From IMG/VR virus record IMGVR_UViG_3300025806_000038, positions 1 to 49,523 of that record: DNA of 49,523 nt. One strand, 5' to 3'. Made by a program: the position numbers and the translations under genes. Under the pieces are notes generated by a model. It did not search any database, had not been told where the DNA came from, and worked only from the letters and a program-made list of their open reading frames with translations. Source of the DNA: a virus. Below, piece by piece: positions 27,885 through 37,400 of this stretch; position 1 is the stretch's first letter; the number at the start of each line of letters is the position of its first letter.

Positions 27885-28058
27885 ATGCAAACAACTAAAG
27901 AACAGATAGATGCAATCTTAAATGCATCAAACGAAAGGGAGATCACTAAAGATCGTCTTAACTACACTTTGTTTGAACTGAAGGCTAACATCTCAGATCT
28001 AACAGAGATTGTTAATAAACTTACAGATGCCGTTGATAGCATGAAGGAGGCGTCATGA
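27885..28058 (+). CDS. Hypothetical helical protein, 57 aa
   Basis: ATG at 27885 follows AGGAGAG by 6 bases. The product MQTTKEQIDAILNASNEREI then TKDRLNYTLFELKANISDLT, EIVNKLTDAVDSMKEAS is a long amphipathic coiled coil. Its stop overlaps the ATG of the nuclease (ATGA), and its coding end carries that gene's AAGGAGG site. It may be a nuclease partner. No family recognised. Confidence 0.65.
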   Translation: MQTTKEQIDAILNASNEREITKDRLNYTLFELKANISDLTEIVNKLTDAVDSMKEAS

Positions 28059-28927
28059 AGATAATGCCAGAAATCTTAGAGAACGAAGAACATATGGTCC
28101 TTGGGGATGCTGTCTATTTCCCAGATATGGAACATAACTTCTATCATTCAGTACCAGGGATCTCATCATCAAACATTAGAAGGTTTGGTCAGAGTCAGCT
28201 TCATGCATTTGAAGAAGAACATGAGACTACCCCAGCCATGAAGTTTGGAACTGCTGCTCACTCACTTATTGTTGAGGGAGAGGAAGCTTTTGTGAATGAT
28301 GTGGTGTGCTTGAGTGGATCTCCATACACTAACGCTAACAAAGAGTTAAAGAAGGAGTATGAAGACAGAGGATTAACCGTCATTACTGCTAAAGATAAAG
28401 ACACTCTTTACAGTATGAAAGAAGCCTTGATACCAGAAGGCATTAAACATCTATCAGCTGATGAGGGAGAATACCCAAGTGTGTTCAACTCTCCATTTGA
28501 AAGAGCAATCTTTTGGTGGGAAAAGGATCTATTGCTTAAAGTTAAATCAGATGTGCTTAGATATCCTGTTAATACGCCTCATGAGTCTAACTCTATTATT
28601 CTTGTTGATTATAAAACTACGACTGATTGCTCAGTTCGAGGTTTTACTTCATCTATCAAGAAGTATCAGTATGATCTTCAAGCAGCTTGGTATAAGCGTG
28701 GCTTTGAGAAAGCTGGCTTTCATGTAGCTGATTTTATCTTTGTTGCGCAAGAAAAGAAAAAACCTTTTGCAAGTAAGATCTTCAAAATGAATCATGATGA
28801 CATGACTTCTGGTTGGCTAAAGCTTGAACATTTACTAGGCGAATACAACGCTGTATTAAACGGTCAAGAAGCTACGATCTATAACTCACCTAATATTGTG
28901 ACTGTAGATCTTGGAGATAGGAAGTGA
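28055..28927 (+). CDS. RecE-like PD-(D/E)XK exonuclease, 290 aa
   Basis: Pattern of phage exodeoxyribonuclease VIII-type proteins (PDDEXK-like, DUF3799 family): YHSVPGISSSNIRRFGQSQL near residue 30; FGTAAHSLIVEGEEAF with G65 and H69; KVKSDVL with Asp166; VDYKTT giving Asp185-x-Lys187; and YDLQAAWY with Gln209 and Tyr213. These are the catalytic residues of the fold. The enzyme would resect 5' ends to give 3' single strands for the Sak4-like annealing protein and SSB-like protein at 29.6-30.8 kb. AAGGAGG lies 6 bases before the ATG. The length is normal. Confidence 0.85.
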   Translation: MKIMPEILENEEHMVLGDAVYFPDMEHNFYHSVPGISSSNIRRFGQSQLHAFEEEHETTPAMKFGTAAHSLIVEGEEAFVNDVVCLSGSPYTNANKELKKEYEDRGLTVITAKDKDTLYSMKEALIPEGIKHLSADEGEYPSVFNSPFERAIFWWEKDLLLKVKSDVLRYPVNTPHESNSIILVDYKTTTDCSVRGFTSSIKKYQYDLQAAWYKRGFEKAGFHVADFIFVAQEKKKPFASKIFKMNHDDMTSGWLKLEHLLGEYNAVLNGQEATIYNSPNIVTVDLGDRK

Positions 28928-29157
28928 GCAAGGGGAAACATGATCCAGTAAACCAACCACCCCATTACACTAGGGGCGAGATAGAGTATATACAGGCTAT
29001 GAGATCTATGCTTACGGCAGAAGAGTTTAAAGGTTTTTGCAAAGGTAATGCCGTTAAATATATTTGGAGAGAAGATCTAAAAGGATCTAACATCTCGGAT
29101 CTAAAAAAAGCAGTTGTCTATTTAAATTGGGCAATAGAAAGATTGGAAAATATGTAA
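28924..29157 (+). CDS. DUF3310 protein (T7 gp1.7-related), 77 aa
   Basis: It starts at GTG 28924 in a GTGA overlap with the nuclease stop. The sequence VNQPPHYTRGEIEYIQAMRS, then GFCKGNAVKYIWREDLKGSN and DLKKAVVYLNWAIERLE matches DUF3310: 'P.HY..G.IE.I......G...GN..KY..R...K...DL.KA..YL...I'. T7 gp1.7, in this family, is reported to act as a nucleotide kinase. A role in nucleotide metabolism is possible here. It is followed by a TAATG junction. Confidence 0.85.
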   Translation: MSKGKHDPVNQPPHYTRGEIEYIQAMRSMLTAEEFKGFCKGNAVKYIWREDLKGSNISDLKKAVVYLNWAIERLENM

Positions 29158-29231
29158 TGATAAATTATCCTTGTGGTTGGTTTGATGTAGAACAGTTGCC
29201 TGGTGGTTCTGGAGAGAAAGAAGATGACTGA
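29157..29231 (+). CDS. Mini-protein, 24 aa
   Basis: ATG overlaps the previous stop (TAATG), and the stop lies 8 bases into the next gene. The product is MINYPCGWFDVEQLPGGSGE plus KEDD. Too short for a family; the overlapping context is the only support. The sequence GGAGAG near its end serves as ribosome site for the next gene. Confidence 0.4.
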   Translation: MINYPCGWFDVEQLPGGSGEKEDD

Positions 29232-29502
29232 ACTAAAAAAAGAAAGAGAGGTCTTGGTCCAAGCAAAGTTTTATGTTGATGCTGTAGATCCAAACGCTGC
29301 AAACATTCCAGATTTATTAAGAGAAAAGTTTGAAACCGAGGTAGATAGAAATAAAATATTCTTTTCTATTTGCATACCAGGAGATGATAACAAAATAGAT
29401 CTAGAAAAACTTATTGAAGAAAACAACGATCTCTTACATAAGGTTAAATTTTGGCAAGAACTTTACCTAAAAGCTATAGATCCAAATACCCCAAAAACGT
29501 GA
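29224..29502 (+). CDS. Hypothetical protein, 92 aa
   Basis: ATG 29224 has GGAGAG about 9 bases upstream. The product MTELKKEREVLVQAKFYVDA then VDPNAANIPDLLREKFETEV, FFSICIPGDDNKIDLEKLIE and LHKVKFWQELYLKAIDPNTP is a mixed strand/helix protein. No recognised family. It is the last gene before the plus-strand terminator at 29552-29577. Confidence 0.65.
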   Translation: MTELKKEREVLVQAKFYVDAVDPNAANIPDLLREKFETEVDRNKIFFSICIPGDDNKIDLEKLIEENNDLLHKVKFWQELYLKAIDPNTPKT

Positions 29503-29551
29503 TAACTTCGTTAAGGGTAAACCCTAGGGTAGGGTAAGAAAAGCTTACCAG

Positions 29552-29577
29552 CGGCCTCTCAGAAGGTCGTTTTTTTT
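29552..29577 (+). terminator. Intrinsic terminator of the recE-like operon
   Basis: CGGCCT (29552-29557) and AGGTCG (29564-29569) pair (one G-U) with a CTCAGA-type loop, followed by eight T (29570-29577). A second hairpin, GGTAAG-AAAAG-CTTACC, lies just upstream (29533-29549). Confidence 0.75.
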
Positions 29578-29585
29578 CAAAACAC

Positions 29586-29609
29586 AAAAAAAAGGGGCAT
29601 ATAGCCCCC
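29586..29609 (-). terminator. Intrinsic terminator of the ssb-like/sak4 unit
   Basis: GGGGC (29594-29598) and GCCCC (29604-29608) form a stem with loop ATATA, followed on the minus strand by eight U. It lies 16 bases past the stop at 29625, back to back with the plus-strand terminator. Confidence 0.8.
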
Positions 29610-29624
29610 TTCTTTCCTTATCAC

Positions 29625-30083
29625 CTAGAACGGAGGTTTATCTCCAGGTGCAGCTGGTTTCATCTCTGAAGGTTCCATCTTAATGATTTTAGTCTTCAAA
29701 GAAGTAACAGCTTGGCCCTCGTTATTAGTCCAGTTGTCTTCATACTGTCTAATACCAAGTCTAAGTTGCTTACCAATAAAATCTTTTGCAAGATCTGGTA
29801 GCTTCTTAAATCCACAAGTAAGAGCAAGCCGACTAAATATCTCACTTGCTATTCTTTTTGAATCTTCATTAGCAGACCATAAGTTATACCATTCATTATG
29901 ATCTCGGTAGTTACCGCCATCAATTTGAAAAGTTACCTTCTGCGTCCAATTACCGCTGTTAGATTTATATTTCTCAGCAGCAATAATCTTTGCCTCGTAC
30001 TCACCAGTTGGAGCAACCTCTGGACCTTTCGATTCCATTTGCTCCGCATTCTCAAAAAAATCAACGCCATCAAAATCTGACAT
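29625..30083 (-). CDS. SSB-like DUF669 protein, 152 aa
   Basis: The N terminus MSDFDGVDFFENAEQMESKG then PTGEYEAKIIAAEKYKSNSG, RDHNEWYNLWSANEDSKRIA, and FIGKQLRLGIRQYEDNWTNN follow DUF669: an OB-fold-like ssDNA-binding family common beside phage recombinases. The C terminus PAAPGDKPPF ends like the SSB tip (acidic residue, Pro, Phe), which docks replication proteins. It overlaps the Sak4-like stop by one base. Single-strand protection at the fork or during annealing is the likely role. Confidence 0.8.
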   Translation of the reverse strand: MSDFDGVDFFENAEQMESKGPEVAPTGEYEAKIIAAEKYKSNSGNWTQKVTFQIDGGNYRDHNEWYNLWSANEDSKRIASEIFSRLALTCGFKKLPDLAKDFIGKQLRLGIRQYEDNWTNNEGQAVTSLKTKIIKMEPSEMKPAAPGDKPPF

Positions 30084-30799
30084 TACGCACTCTCCTTACT
30101 TTCAACATTAATAGTAAACCCTAATTTTGCAATTAGAGCAGTTAGATTTGGTTCCTCAAAGGCTTCTAGCTTACCGCTACGGTCTTTGGCTGTGTAGCCT
30201 TGACCTATCCTTGTTTGTAACCACCTTGCAGCTACGGGATTACCGTCATCATCTTGATCTTCGATAACTCGTAGTGCTAAAACCTCATCAAAGAAATACG
30301 TAATTGCATCCCCCAAAGGTTTACTTGCCATCTTAGGACCAAAGAAAAATACACCATCATTATTTTCTTTACCTTCTTTGCAAAGAAATAAGACATGCAT
30401 ATCTAGATCCCTAAATGATCTCATTAGACTTGTAACAGCTTCACTTACGTTTTGATAAGCCATTCTTCCGTCTTTGTTTCTACCTTTCTCATGTACCAAC
30501 AAGATCTCAGAGATCTCTGATACAGAGTCTAAACATACGCTATCGTAGTCTAATTCACCAGATTTAAGAGCAGCATACACTTCTCTTAGATCATCATAAT
30601 TAGATACTTCAATAGCAGATACGTTAGGCGCATCTTTAATGGAAAGCAAGCCAGCTTCCGCACTAATGACTAAAACTCTACCTGGCATACTTTGTGTTGA
30701 GAAAGTTTTACCAGCCCCCGCTTGACCATATACAAGAAGCTTGGCCCCTTGTTGGTCCACCAATTTATCAGGTGTTTTTATCTTATCTTTTAAGCTCAT
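30083..30799 (-). CDS. Sak4-like RecA-fold ATPase (AAA_24), 238 aa
   Basis: Walker A is GQAGAGKT at residues 25-32 and Walker B is YDSVCLDS at 85-92, with Asp91. The conserved LLVYGQAGAGKTFSTQSMPG, VISAEAGLLSIKD and FRDLDMHVLFLCKEGKENND match the AAA_24 family, to which phage Sak4 single-strand-annealing ATPases belong. Its neighbours are an SSB-like protein and, on the other strand, a RecE-like nuclease, which together form a recombination system. Promoter at 30840-30869; the ribosome site AGGAGG is about 8 bases upstream. Confidence 0.85.
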   Translation of the reverse strand: MSLKDKIKTPDKLVDQQGAKLLVYGQAGAGKTFSTQSMPGRVLVISAEAGLLSIKDAPNVSAIEVSNYDDLREVYAALKSGELDYDSVCLDSVSEISEILLVHEKGRNKDGRMAYQNVSEAVTSLMRSFRDLDMHVLFLCKEGKENNDGVFFFGPKMASKPLGDAITYFFDEVLALRVIEDQDDDGNPVAARWLQTRIGQGYTAKDRSGKLEAFEEPNLTALIAKLGFTINVESKESA

Positions 30800-30833
30800 G
30801 ATCTACCCTCCTATAGTTTGTGTAAAAATGAAC

Positions 30834-30862
30834 TTGATTATTATAACCCAAGAAACTACAAT
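30834..30862 (+). promoter_or_regulatory. Promoter of the HTH/primase operon (plus)
   Basis: TTGATT (30834-30839), 17 bases, TACAAT (30857-30862). The -10 is four bases from the palindromic ATATGTAAATCATAT and overlaps the minus promoter's -35, so the HTH protein downstream could control both. Confidence 0.6.
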
Positions 30863-30869
30863 ATGTAAA
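30840..30869 (-). promoter_or_regulatory. Promoter of the sak4/ssb unit (minus)
   Basis: On the minus strand TTTACA (30869-30864), 18 bases, TATAAT (30845-30840, perfect). It overlaps the divergent plus-strand promoter at 30834-30862. Confidence 0.65.
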
Positions 30870-30891
30870 TCATATTATTTAGGAGAAGTAT

Positions 30892-31233
30892 ATGAGCAAA
30901 CAAAACGATATAACTTGGCTAGCTAATTACTATTTTAGGTCCAAGGCTATTGCAACAAAAAAATTAAAGGAGTTAAGTACTATGGGCGTTCAACCAAAGC
31001 ATAAAGAAAGAAAAGTAGATCAATATACGTTATCTGGTTATATAAAGTTTTTAGGTCATAAAAAAGCAGCAGAAGATTTTAATTGTTCTGAAGCATCATG
31101 CAAATCCTGGAGGTATGGATACAGGCAACCATCTATAGCGCAAGCTAAACAGATCATCCAAGCAACAGAGGGAAGATTAGACTTTGAATCTATTTACGGT
31201 TCTATATCTGAAATTTTAGAAGAACAGGAATAG
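30892..31233 (+). CDS. Helix-turn-helix regulator, 113 aa
   Basis: ATG 30892 has AGGAGAAG 7 bases upstream. The C-terminal half reads YIKFLGHKKAAEDFNCSEAS, CKSWRYGYRQPSIAQAKQII, QATEGRLDFESIYG: a helix-turn-helix of the Cro/CI type (A-A-E-D-F ... S-x-x-S-x-x-S-W), where the second helix would bind DNA. The N-terminal 45 residues are basic. It lies directly before the primase gene and beside overlapping divergent promoters, so control of replication and recombination genes is likely. Confidence 0.65.
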   Translation: MSKQNDITWLANYYFRSKAIATKKLKELSTMGVQPKHKERKVDQYTLSGYIKFLGHKKAAEDFNCSEASCKSWRYGYRQPSIAQAKQIIQATEGRLDFESIYGSISEILEEQE

Positions 31234-31234
31234 T

Positions 31235-33355
31235 ATGTTCCAACTCAATATTACCGAGGATGACTCGTCCTTGGATATTGCGCTGGCTTATTATGACGAT
31301 GGATATAATGTAGTACCTTTACAAAGATCTAACAAGAAACCGCCGTCATTTTTAAAAGGCTGGGAACAATATAAGGAAACAAGACCCACTAGGGAACTTG
31401 TAGAGTCTTGGTTTAAAGATAGAGACAATTTAGTTGTCGCATTAGTTTGTGGCAAGTTTGTTGTTGTTGATGCAGACTCACCAGAGGCTATGGATTGGGT
31501 AGAGAAGAATTTACCTGCCTGTCCATTTAAAGTCATAACTGGTAAGGGTATGCATTACTATTATAACAATCCAGAAAACTATACAACCTTTGCAACTAGA
31601 AGGACCAACGAAACACCTATTGAACGACTAATAGATATTAGGGGTGTGGGTGGTCTTATTATTGCTCCATATAACCGTCATGCTAATGGCCAAGTTTATA
31701 AGCCTGTTATGTTTCCAGATTGGAAAGTACATGACCACTCAGATCTTCCAGACTTTACTGAAAAAGAATTCCTACAGATTACAGGAGTTCCTAAGATTGA
31801 TAGCAGTAAACAAACGGCACCTTTCTCCTTGGATGGTGTGTTGGAAGGATCTAGGAATGATGGAGCTGCTAGAATTGCAGGTTATCTTATATCTAAAAAT
31901 GTAAACCTAGAATTTGTTAGAGTCTTTTTACAAAACTGGAATAAGAATAATAATCCACCACTACCGCAGCAAGAAGTAGATTCAGTTGTTGATAATGTTA
32001 AAAGAACACATGACCGTAAGAATCAGATAGCTCCACTATTTATACAGTCAACCGAAAGCATTACACCACCTAAAGATCTATTCTCACCACCAGGTTTGTT
32101 AAAAAACATGTTTGACTTTTGTGAAGATATTGCTCAAGTTCCACAACCAGAACTATCTCTTGTAGGAGCGTTAGCATTAGCAAGTGTTACTTGTGGCAGA
32201 TTATATAGAACAAACATGAATAACTTTTCTAGTATGTATTTTATGGGTGTCGCTAAATCTGGACAAGGTAAAGAGAACATCAAAACATTTATTGAATCTG
32301 TACTGAATGCTTCAGATCAAGAAAAATTAGTGGTTGGTGATGGTTATACATCAAGTGGTGCTGTTCATTCTGTTTTAAAAATAAGACCAACACAAATAAC
32401 TATTATGGATGAGTTTGGTAAAAGACTTGAAGCTATAAGTAATGCTGGTAATACAAACAAAGAGGACGGCATACAAACACTTATGGAAGCTTGGGGGCGT
32501 TGCCATGGGACTCTACGACCAGACAACTATTCACTTATGGCAGTACAAGAAGAGTACAAAGAAAAGATGATGAATAGGGTTACACATAAACCAGCCATTA
32601 CATTAGTTGGATTGTCTGTACCTAAAAACTTTTACGGCGCACTTAACAGCGGAAGGATAGCGGATGGTTTTCTTAACAGGTTTGTGGTTGTTGAATCTAA
32701 TGAACCAAGACGTGTTGGAGATCTAAAAAGATTTAAAGAACCACCTACAAGTATAGTCAACTGGGTTAATTATGTTCGTAGAATGAAAGGTAATTTATCT
32801 GATGCAGCAAGAGATAATGCAGAGTTAGATCTAAACCAAACTGTACTAGAGTTTGATAAACCGTCAGAAGAATTGCTACAAGACTTTGCTCGGGAGATTA
32901 TTAAAAGACAAGACATATTAGAAAAAGATAACTTAGAACCCTTGCTCAGTAGATCCAGAGAAAAGGCTATGAGATTGTCTTTGCTTGCCACCTTAGCTTC
33001 TAGTGCTGATGCAACAAAGATTACAGCCGATATAACTAAGTGGGCGATTGATTACATTAGATACTATGATCTTATGTTTATTGAAGCTTGTAGAGATAAG
33101 GTAGCAAGTTCTGCAACAGAGTCTAAAATTAAACAAGTCTTATCATTTATTAGATCCAGAAATGGAGAAGGTATATCTAAAAGAGAAGTAGATAGGCATG
33201 AACTATTCAGAAGTATGAAGTCATATGAAGTAAAAGAGATTATTGAAAGATTAAAAAATGCTGGAGAAATCCAGGAAATTGAAATAAAAGTTGGGGGTAA
33301 GGGTAGACCAACTAAAAGGTTTGTTGCCGTAGATCCTAACTTCTTTGAAGAGTGA
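31235..33355 (+). CDS. Primase-polymerase / helicase fusion, 706 aa
   Basis: Residues about 12-185 are a bifunctional primase-polymerase (Prim-Pol, PF09250-type): VVVDADSPEAM with Asp79 and Asp81, ITGKGMHYYY with His107, and LIDIRGVGGLIIAP with Asp134. Residues about 197-262 are a PriCT-like linker (LEGSRNDGAARIAGYLISKN). Residues about 290-560 carry a helicase-like DUF3987 ATPase: Walker A VAKSGQGKEN (339-348), Walker B ITIMDEFGK (389-397). The C-terminal part looks like a winged helix (KREVDRHELFRSMKSYEVKE). It probably primes and unwinds at the phage fork. Confidence 0.9.
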   Translation: MFQLNITEDDSSLDIALAYYDDGYNVVPLQRSNKKPPSFLKGWEQYKETRPTRELVESWFKDRDNLVVALVCGKFVVVDADSPEAMDWVEKNLPACPFKVITGKGMHYYYNNPENYTTFATRRTNETPIERLIDIRGVGGLIIAPYNRHANGQVYKPVMFPDWKVHDHSDLPDFTEKEFLQITGVPKIDSSKQTAPFSLDGVLEGSRNDGAARIAGYLISKNVNLEFVRVFLQNWNKNNNPPLPQQEVDSVVDNVKRTHDRKNQIAPLFIQSTESITPPKDLFSPPGLLKNMFDFCEDIAQVPQPELSLVGALALASVTCGRLYRTNMNNFSSMYFMGVAKSGQGKENIKTFIESVLNASDQEKLVVGDGYTSSGAVHSVLKIRPTQITIMDEFGKRLEAISNAGNTNKEDGIQTLMEAWGRCHGTLRPDNYSLMAVQEEYKEKMMNRVTHKPAITLVGLSVPKNFYGALNSGRIADGFLNRFVVVESNEPRRVGDLKRFKEPPTSIVNWVNYVRRMKGNLSDAARDNAELDLNQTVLEFDKPSEELLQDFAREIIKRQDILEKDNLEPLLSRSREKAMRLSLLATLASSADATKITADITKWAIDYIRYYDLMFIEACRDKVASSATESKIKQVLSFIRSRNGEGISKREVDRHELFRSMKSYEVKEIIERLKNAGEIQEIEIKVGGKGRPTKRFVAVDPNFFEE

Positions 33356-33810
33356 AATTAACTGTTATTCCTATGTCTATAAAAGATGCAAATTTATTTG
33401 TAGAAAATTTTCATAGGCATAACAAACCAGTCAGAGGAGCTAAGTTTGCTATAGGAGCGTCATTTAATAATGAATTAGTTGGAGTAGCAATTGTAGGAAG
33501 GCCAGTTGCTAGAAAATTAGATGATGGTTTTACAGCTGAAGCTGTTAGGGTTTGTGTGAATGATGATAGCCCAAAAAATTCAAACTCTTTTTTATATGGT
33601 AAATGTTGGAGAATATGGAATCAAATGGGAGGGAAAAGGTTAATTACATATACCTTACAAGAAGAGTCTGGTTCTAGTTTAAAAGCCGCAGGTTATAAAA
33701 TTGTTGGTCAAACTGGTGGCTGGGATAAAGGTAAAGGGTGGACTACAAGACCTGGAAGAGAGTGGCAGCCAGTTACAGGACAAATGAAATTTAAATGGAT
33801 AAAGGAGTAA
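33352..33810 (+). CDS. XF1762-like / GNAT-like protein, 152 aa
   Basis: It starts at GTG 33352 in a GTGA overlap with the primase stop. The product MKLTVIPMSIKDANLFVENF then HRHNKPVRGAKFAIGASFNN, ELVGVAIVGRPVARKLDDGF, VRVCVNDDSPKNSNSFLYGK and RLITYTLQEESGSSLKAAGY is the pattern of phage XF1762-type proteins, which resemble GNAT acyltransferases. The acetyl-CoA loop would be near RRxGxA-like NSNSFLYGK. Substrate unknown. In other phages this gene is also linked to replication genes. Confidence 0.7.
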   Translation: MKLTVIPMSIKDANLFVENFHRHNKPVRGAKFAIGASFNNELVGVAIVGRPVARKLDDGFTAEAVRVCVNDDSPKNSNSFLYGKCWRIWNQMGGKRLITYTLQEESGSSLKAAGYKIVGQTGGWDKGKGWTTRPGREWQPVTGQMKFKWIKE

Positions 33811-33812
33811 TT

Positions 33813-34274
33813 ATGAAAACACCATCATTAGAAAGCAGAGAAGATCAGAAACGAGAAGAAAGAGTAGCAGGATTTTTAGAGGGCCTTTGGGGAGTTAGTT
33901 GTCATAAATTACCTACAAGTTATTCACTAGATTATTGGATAGAGTCACAAGAAAAAAACTATTGGTGCGAAGTTAAATGTCGTACCTTTGCGTATGACAA
34001 GTATGACACTTTGATAATTTCTACGAATAAACTTAGAAAAGGATCTTCGTTTGCATTAGCAACAGGCGTACCATTCATTATTGTTTATGCTATGACTGAT
34101 GGTATTTATATGCATGAATGGAAGAAAGACTTTGTTTATGATGTCAGAATGAATGTAAGTGATAATCCGACTTATGACGAAGATAACGAACCTTACATAC
34201 ATATACCGTTAGAAGAATGGATTTGCTTATCAGATAAGCCTTTGGGTATGGACCGTAATGAAATAGGTTTCTGA
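33813..34274 (+). CDS. PD-(D/E)XK nuclease-like protein, 153 aa
   Basis: ATG 33813 has AAGGAG 8 bases upstream; the longer frame from 33795 lacks a site. The core is YSLDYWIESQEKNYWCEVKC: Asp40 followed by Glu53-Val-Lys55, the D...ExK active site, with a conserved-looking helix (EERVAGFLEGLWGVSCHKLP) carrying Glu upstream. This suggests a small endonuclease or Holliday-junction resolvase-like protein. The C-terminal half has FIIVYAMTDGIYMHEWKKDF. It ends in a TGATG overlap with the next gene. Confidence 0.65.
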   Translation: MKTPSLESREDQKREERVAGFLEGLWGVSCHKLPTSYSLDYWIESQEKNYWCEVKCRTFAYDKYDTLIISTNKLRKGSSFALATGVPFIIVYAMTDGIYMHEWKKDFVYDVRMNVSDNPTYDEDNEPYIHIPLEEWICLSDKPLGMDRNEIGF

Positions 34275-34447
34275 TGAGAAAGAATGCACCAACAACCAAA
34301 CTTACTAAAGAACAAGAAGCCTGGATGGAGAAACAAAAGTTATATGCAACTCACCCTATTTATAATAATGCTTTAATTAGAAAGATCTGTAATAATTTTG
34401 ATGGGAAAGTAATTGAAGTAAACGGCAGAAGTATTACCCAAGCCTAG
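34274..34447 (+). CDS. Hypothetical protein, 57 aa
   Basis: ATG overlaps the previous stop (TGATG); the stop lies 14 bases inside the end of the convergent 1134-residue gene. The product MRKNAPTTKLTKEQEAWMEK then QKLYATHPIYNNALIRKICN, NFDGKVIEVNGRSITQA has a helical first half and a short strand pair. No recognised family. It is the last plus-strand gene of the replication operon; I see no terminator after it. Confidence 0.6.
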   Translation: MRKNAPTTKLTKEQEAWMEKQKLYATHPIYNNALIRKICNNFDGKVIEVNGRSITQA

Positions 34448-37400
34448 AAGGTCTACCGAATAACTGTTCGTCTAGATCTAATCTTTCTTGTGATAAAGGA
34501 TCTAGGTTAGGCATTTCAATTGATGAAATATCTGGTAGAGGTATGTTTTGAACAACAGGTGCTTGAGTTGAGCGTAAGTTTTGTCTTGCTTCTTGTTCTA
34601 TATCTTCTACTCCAGTAACAGTTTGATTTATTAAATCTTTTGCAGGATTTAATAATTCTTCTAATTCTAATTTGGTAACGGCTCCATTCATAATATCTCT
34701 GGTTATAGATCCAGCTTCTTCAGCTTGCAAACCCAACTCTCTGATTAAAGTTTGTCTGATTGCTTGTTCGGTCATATCAACAGCAGTTATGACCGAACCT
34801 TTGTCTGTTTTAGATGCCACTTGTACAAAAAATGGAGAGGCGAATAGTTTTCTAGCAACAGCTAAAGATAGAACCGTAGGCAATACAGCTATTGGATTAA
34901 GAGCCAAGCTAGCACCAATACCAGCAGCAACCAATCCACCAGCTGCTCCGCCTCTTCCTGCTTCTTGTTTAGTTAATATATCAATTTGTTTTTGAAAGTT
35001 TCTAAGACTTTGAGTAAGCTCTTTGCCAAACATAGCATCTAGAGTTTCATCTCCATAAGAATCTAAAGCTGTTTTTAAATTGCCTGGTTTAAATAAATCT
35101 GTAATTCTACCCTTACCATTTAGATCTATAGATTTAGACAAAAGCTTCTGCATACTTGCTTGCTGTATGCTGGTGAACACTTCATCGCTTACGGTATCTT
35201 TTAAGATTTGAATGTTTGCATTAGCGTTAGGTCTAAAAATTATGTTAACCGTCTCGTCTATTCCTTTTAACGGTAGGTCTGAAATAGCTCTATTAGATTC
35301 TAATTTAATTCTATCTTCGGAAGCTTTAGCCAATTGTTTTAAGCCTTGGACAAATGCAAGGCCTTGATCACTAGAACTTAATCCTTTGATGTTAGTTGTA
35401 AAATCATTTACTAAATTTTTAATGTCTTGAGGTTTTAACCTTGGATTGATTTTATTAACTTGAGCGATAGTGTCTCTTACAAGTTTAGCTGTGTTTCTTC
35501 CTGTAGCAGAGTCAGTAAATAATGAATCTAATTTGCCAGGATAATCTCTTTCAAATTTATTTATTTGTTTTGCAAATTCAGTAAAATTAATTGACTCGTC
35601 AACTACATCTGTTGATGCTCTAAATGCATCAGCAAATAATCTTTTTTTAATTTGTGATTTAAGTGTTTGTTCGGCATTAGCTGGTTTACCTGCCTTAGCC
35701 ATATACTCGTCATATTGTTTTAAACCAGCAAATATGTCATCTAAATTTTTCTTTTCTCCATTTAAGATAACTTTTTTATAAACATCATCTGCATCAAATG
35801 CACCTTTCTGAGAATTAGAAATAATTTTTTTAATTTCTAATCTATCAAATGGAGCCATTCTTTTAGCAGCAATTCCATTTACTTCTCTTAATTGAGCTAT
35901 TGCATTATTTACTTGTTTTAAAGCTAAGTTGTTAAGGCCTTCATCAAAAAACTCAAGATTATCTCCAAAAGCGTCTGGATTTAATTCTTGATTTCTTTTT
36001 AATACTTTACCTAATTCTATATTAAACTGAGATTCTCCTTCAATTTCTAATTTACTAAGTATGCTATCTGGTTGTCCTCTTTTAAAAACTTCTCCATTTT
36101 GATTAACTCTAGTGTCATCAAGCTTACGCATAATGTCGATAATAACTTTTCTTTCTGGGCTAGCCTCTAAAGTATCTCTTGATATAGTATTTAGTTTTGA
36201 GTAAGCATTTCTTACATGAGATAAACTTACGGGTTTAGTTGGATCGGCTACATCATTTTGAAATTTCATAAGTGCTTGTTCTATTTTTGCAACAATACCA
36301 CCATCTAATTCATCTCTGTTGTTTACCCCCCAAAGATAATCAGATTTTTTATGACTATCAATTAATTTTCTAGAATCTTCAATACTGTCATTAATAATAT
36401 TTCTAATTACCCTGTCTAAGCTAACCGCTATACTTTTATCTACTCCAGTTTTTCCCTCTATAGATGTAAGCTCGCCAAACATACCATCAACATTTCTATA
36501 TTTTTGACCAAGATCTATAATTACTTCTCTTCTTGCTCTTGATAAATTATTTTTTAATTCTTCTCCCAACATTCTTCTGGTTGGAGCGTCACCATAATTA
36601 CCAACTTCAATTGCATCATCCACAACATCATCTAATAATTTTCTTAATTGTTGTGTAACAGTTTGTTCTTTTAATCTTAATTTTTGTAAGCTTGCTTGCA
36701 CCTGTTCATCAAGACTACCTTTGGTTGCATCTGAAATAGATTTTTGTAGTAAAGCATTTTCACCACCAATTTCTTTTAATAAACTGTCTACTTCTGCTCT
36801 TAAATACAAGGCTGTTTCTTTATCCCTGGTGTTACCAAGCACTTGTTCAGAAATATCTTGTAACCTTCCAGGAAGCTTTCTACCTAAAGTTGCTTGAGAC
36901 GCAAGACCAGCAAAATCAAATTGTTTTACTTTACCGTCCCTAATGGCTTTAGCAATTTGTTTTTCTGTAGCCTCTTTGCCAAGACTTGCATCTAATTTTA
37001 AAATATCATTAGCAGACCTACCTTTAGCCATCTGTCTGTTTAATCTTAAATCTTTTGTTGGTGCGTTCTTACCTAAAAATAATTTAAACCCCATCCCAAT
37101 AAGTTCACCTACACCTTGACCAATAGATCCAAACAGAAACTCACCACCAAATAGATCTTTTAATTCGTCTCTTTCTTGAAGTTGAAAACCTTCTTGATAA
37201 TCTAATGCTTCTTCCGCAGCTTTACCTACGGATGAGCCTGTTCCAGCAGCAACCATTCTTGCTATTCTGGCTCTACCGCCAAATGCAGCTGTTAGTCCTT
37301 TAATGATTCTTAATTGAGGAGACATAAGAGCAATTGCTCCTCCTATGGGTCCAGCAATACCAGCAAAGTCTGCAAGATCTCCAGTTTTAAAACCAAAATC

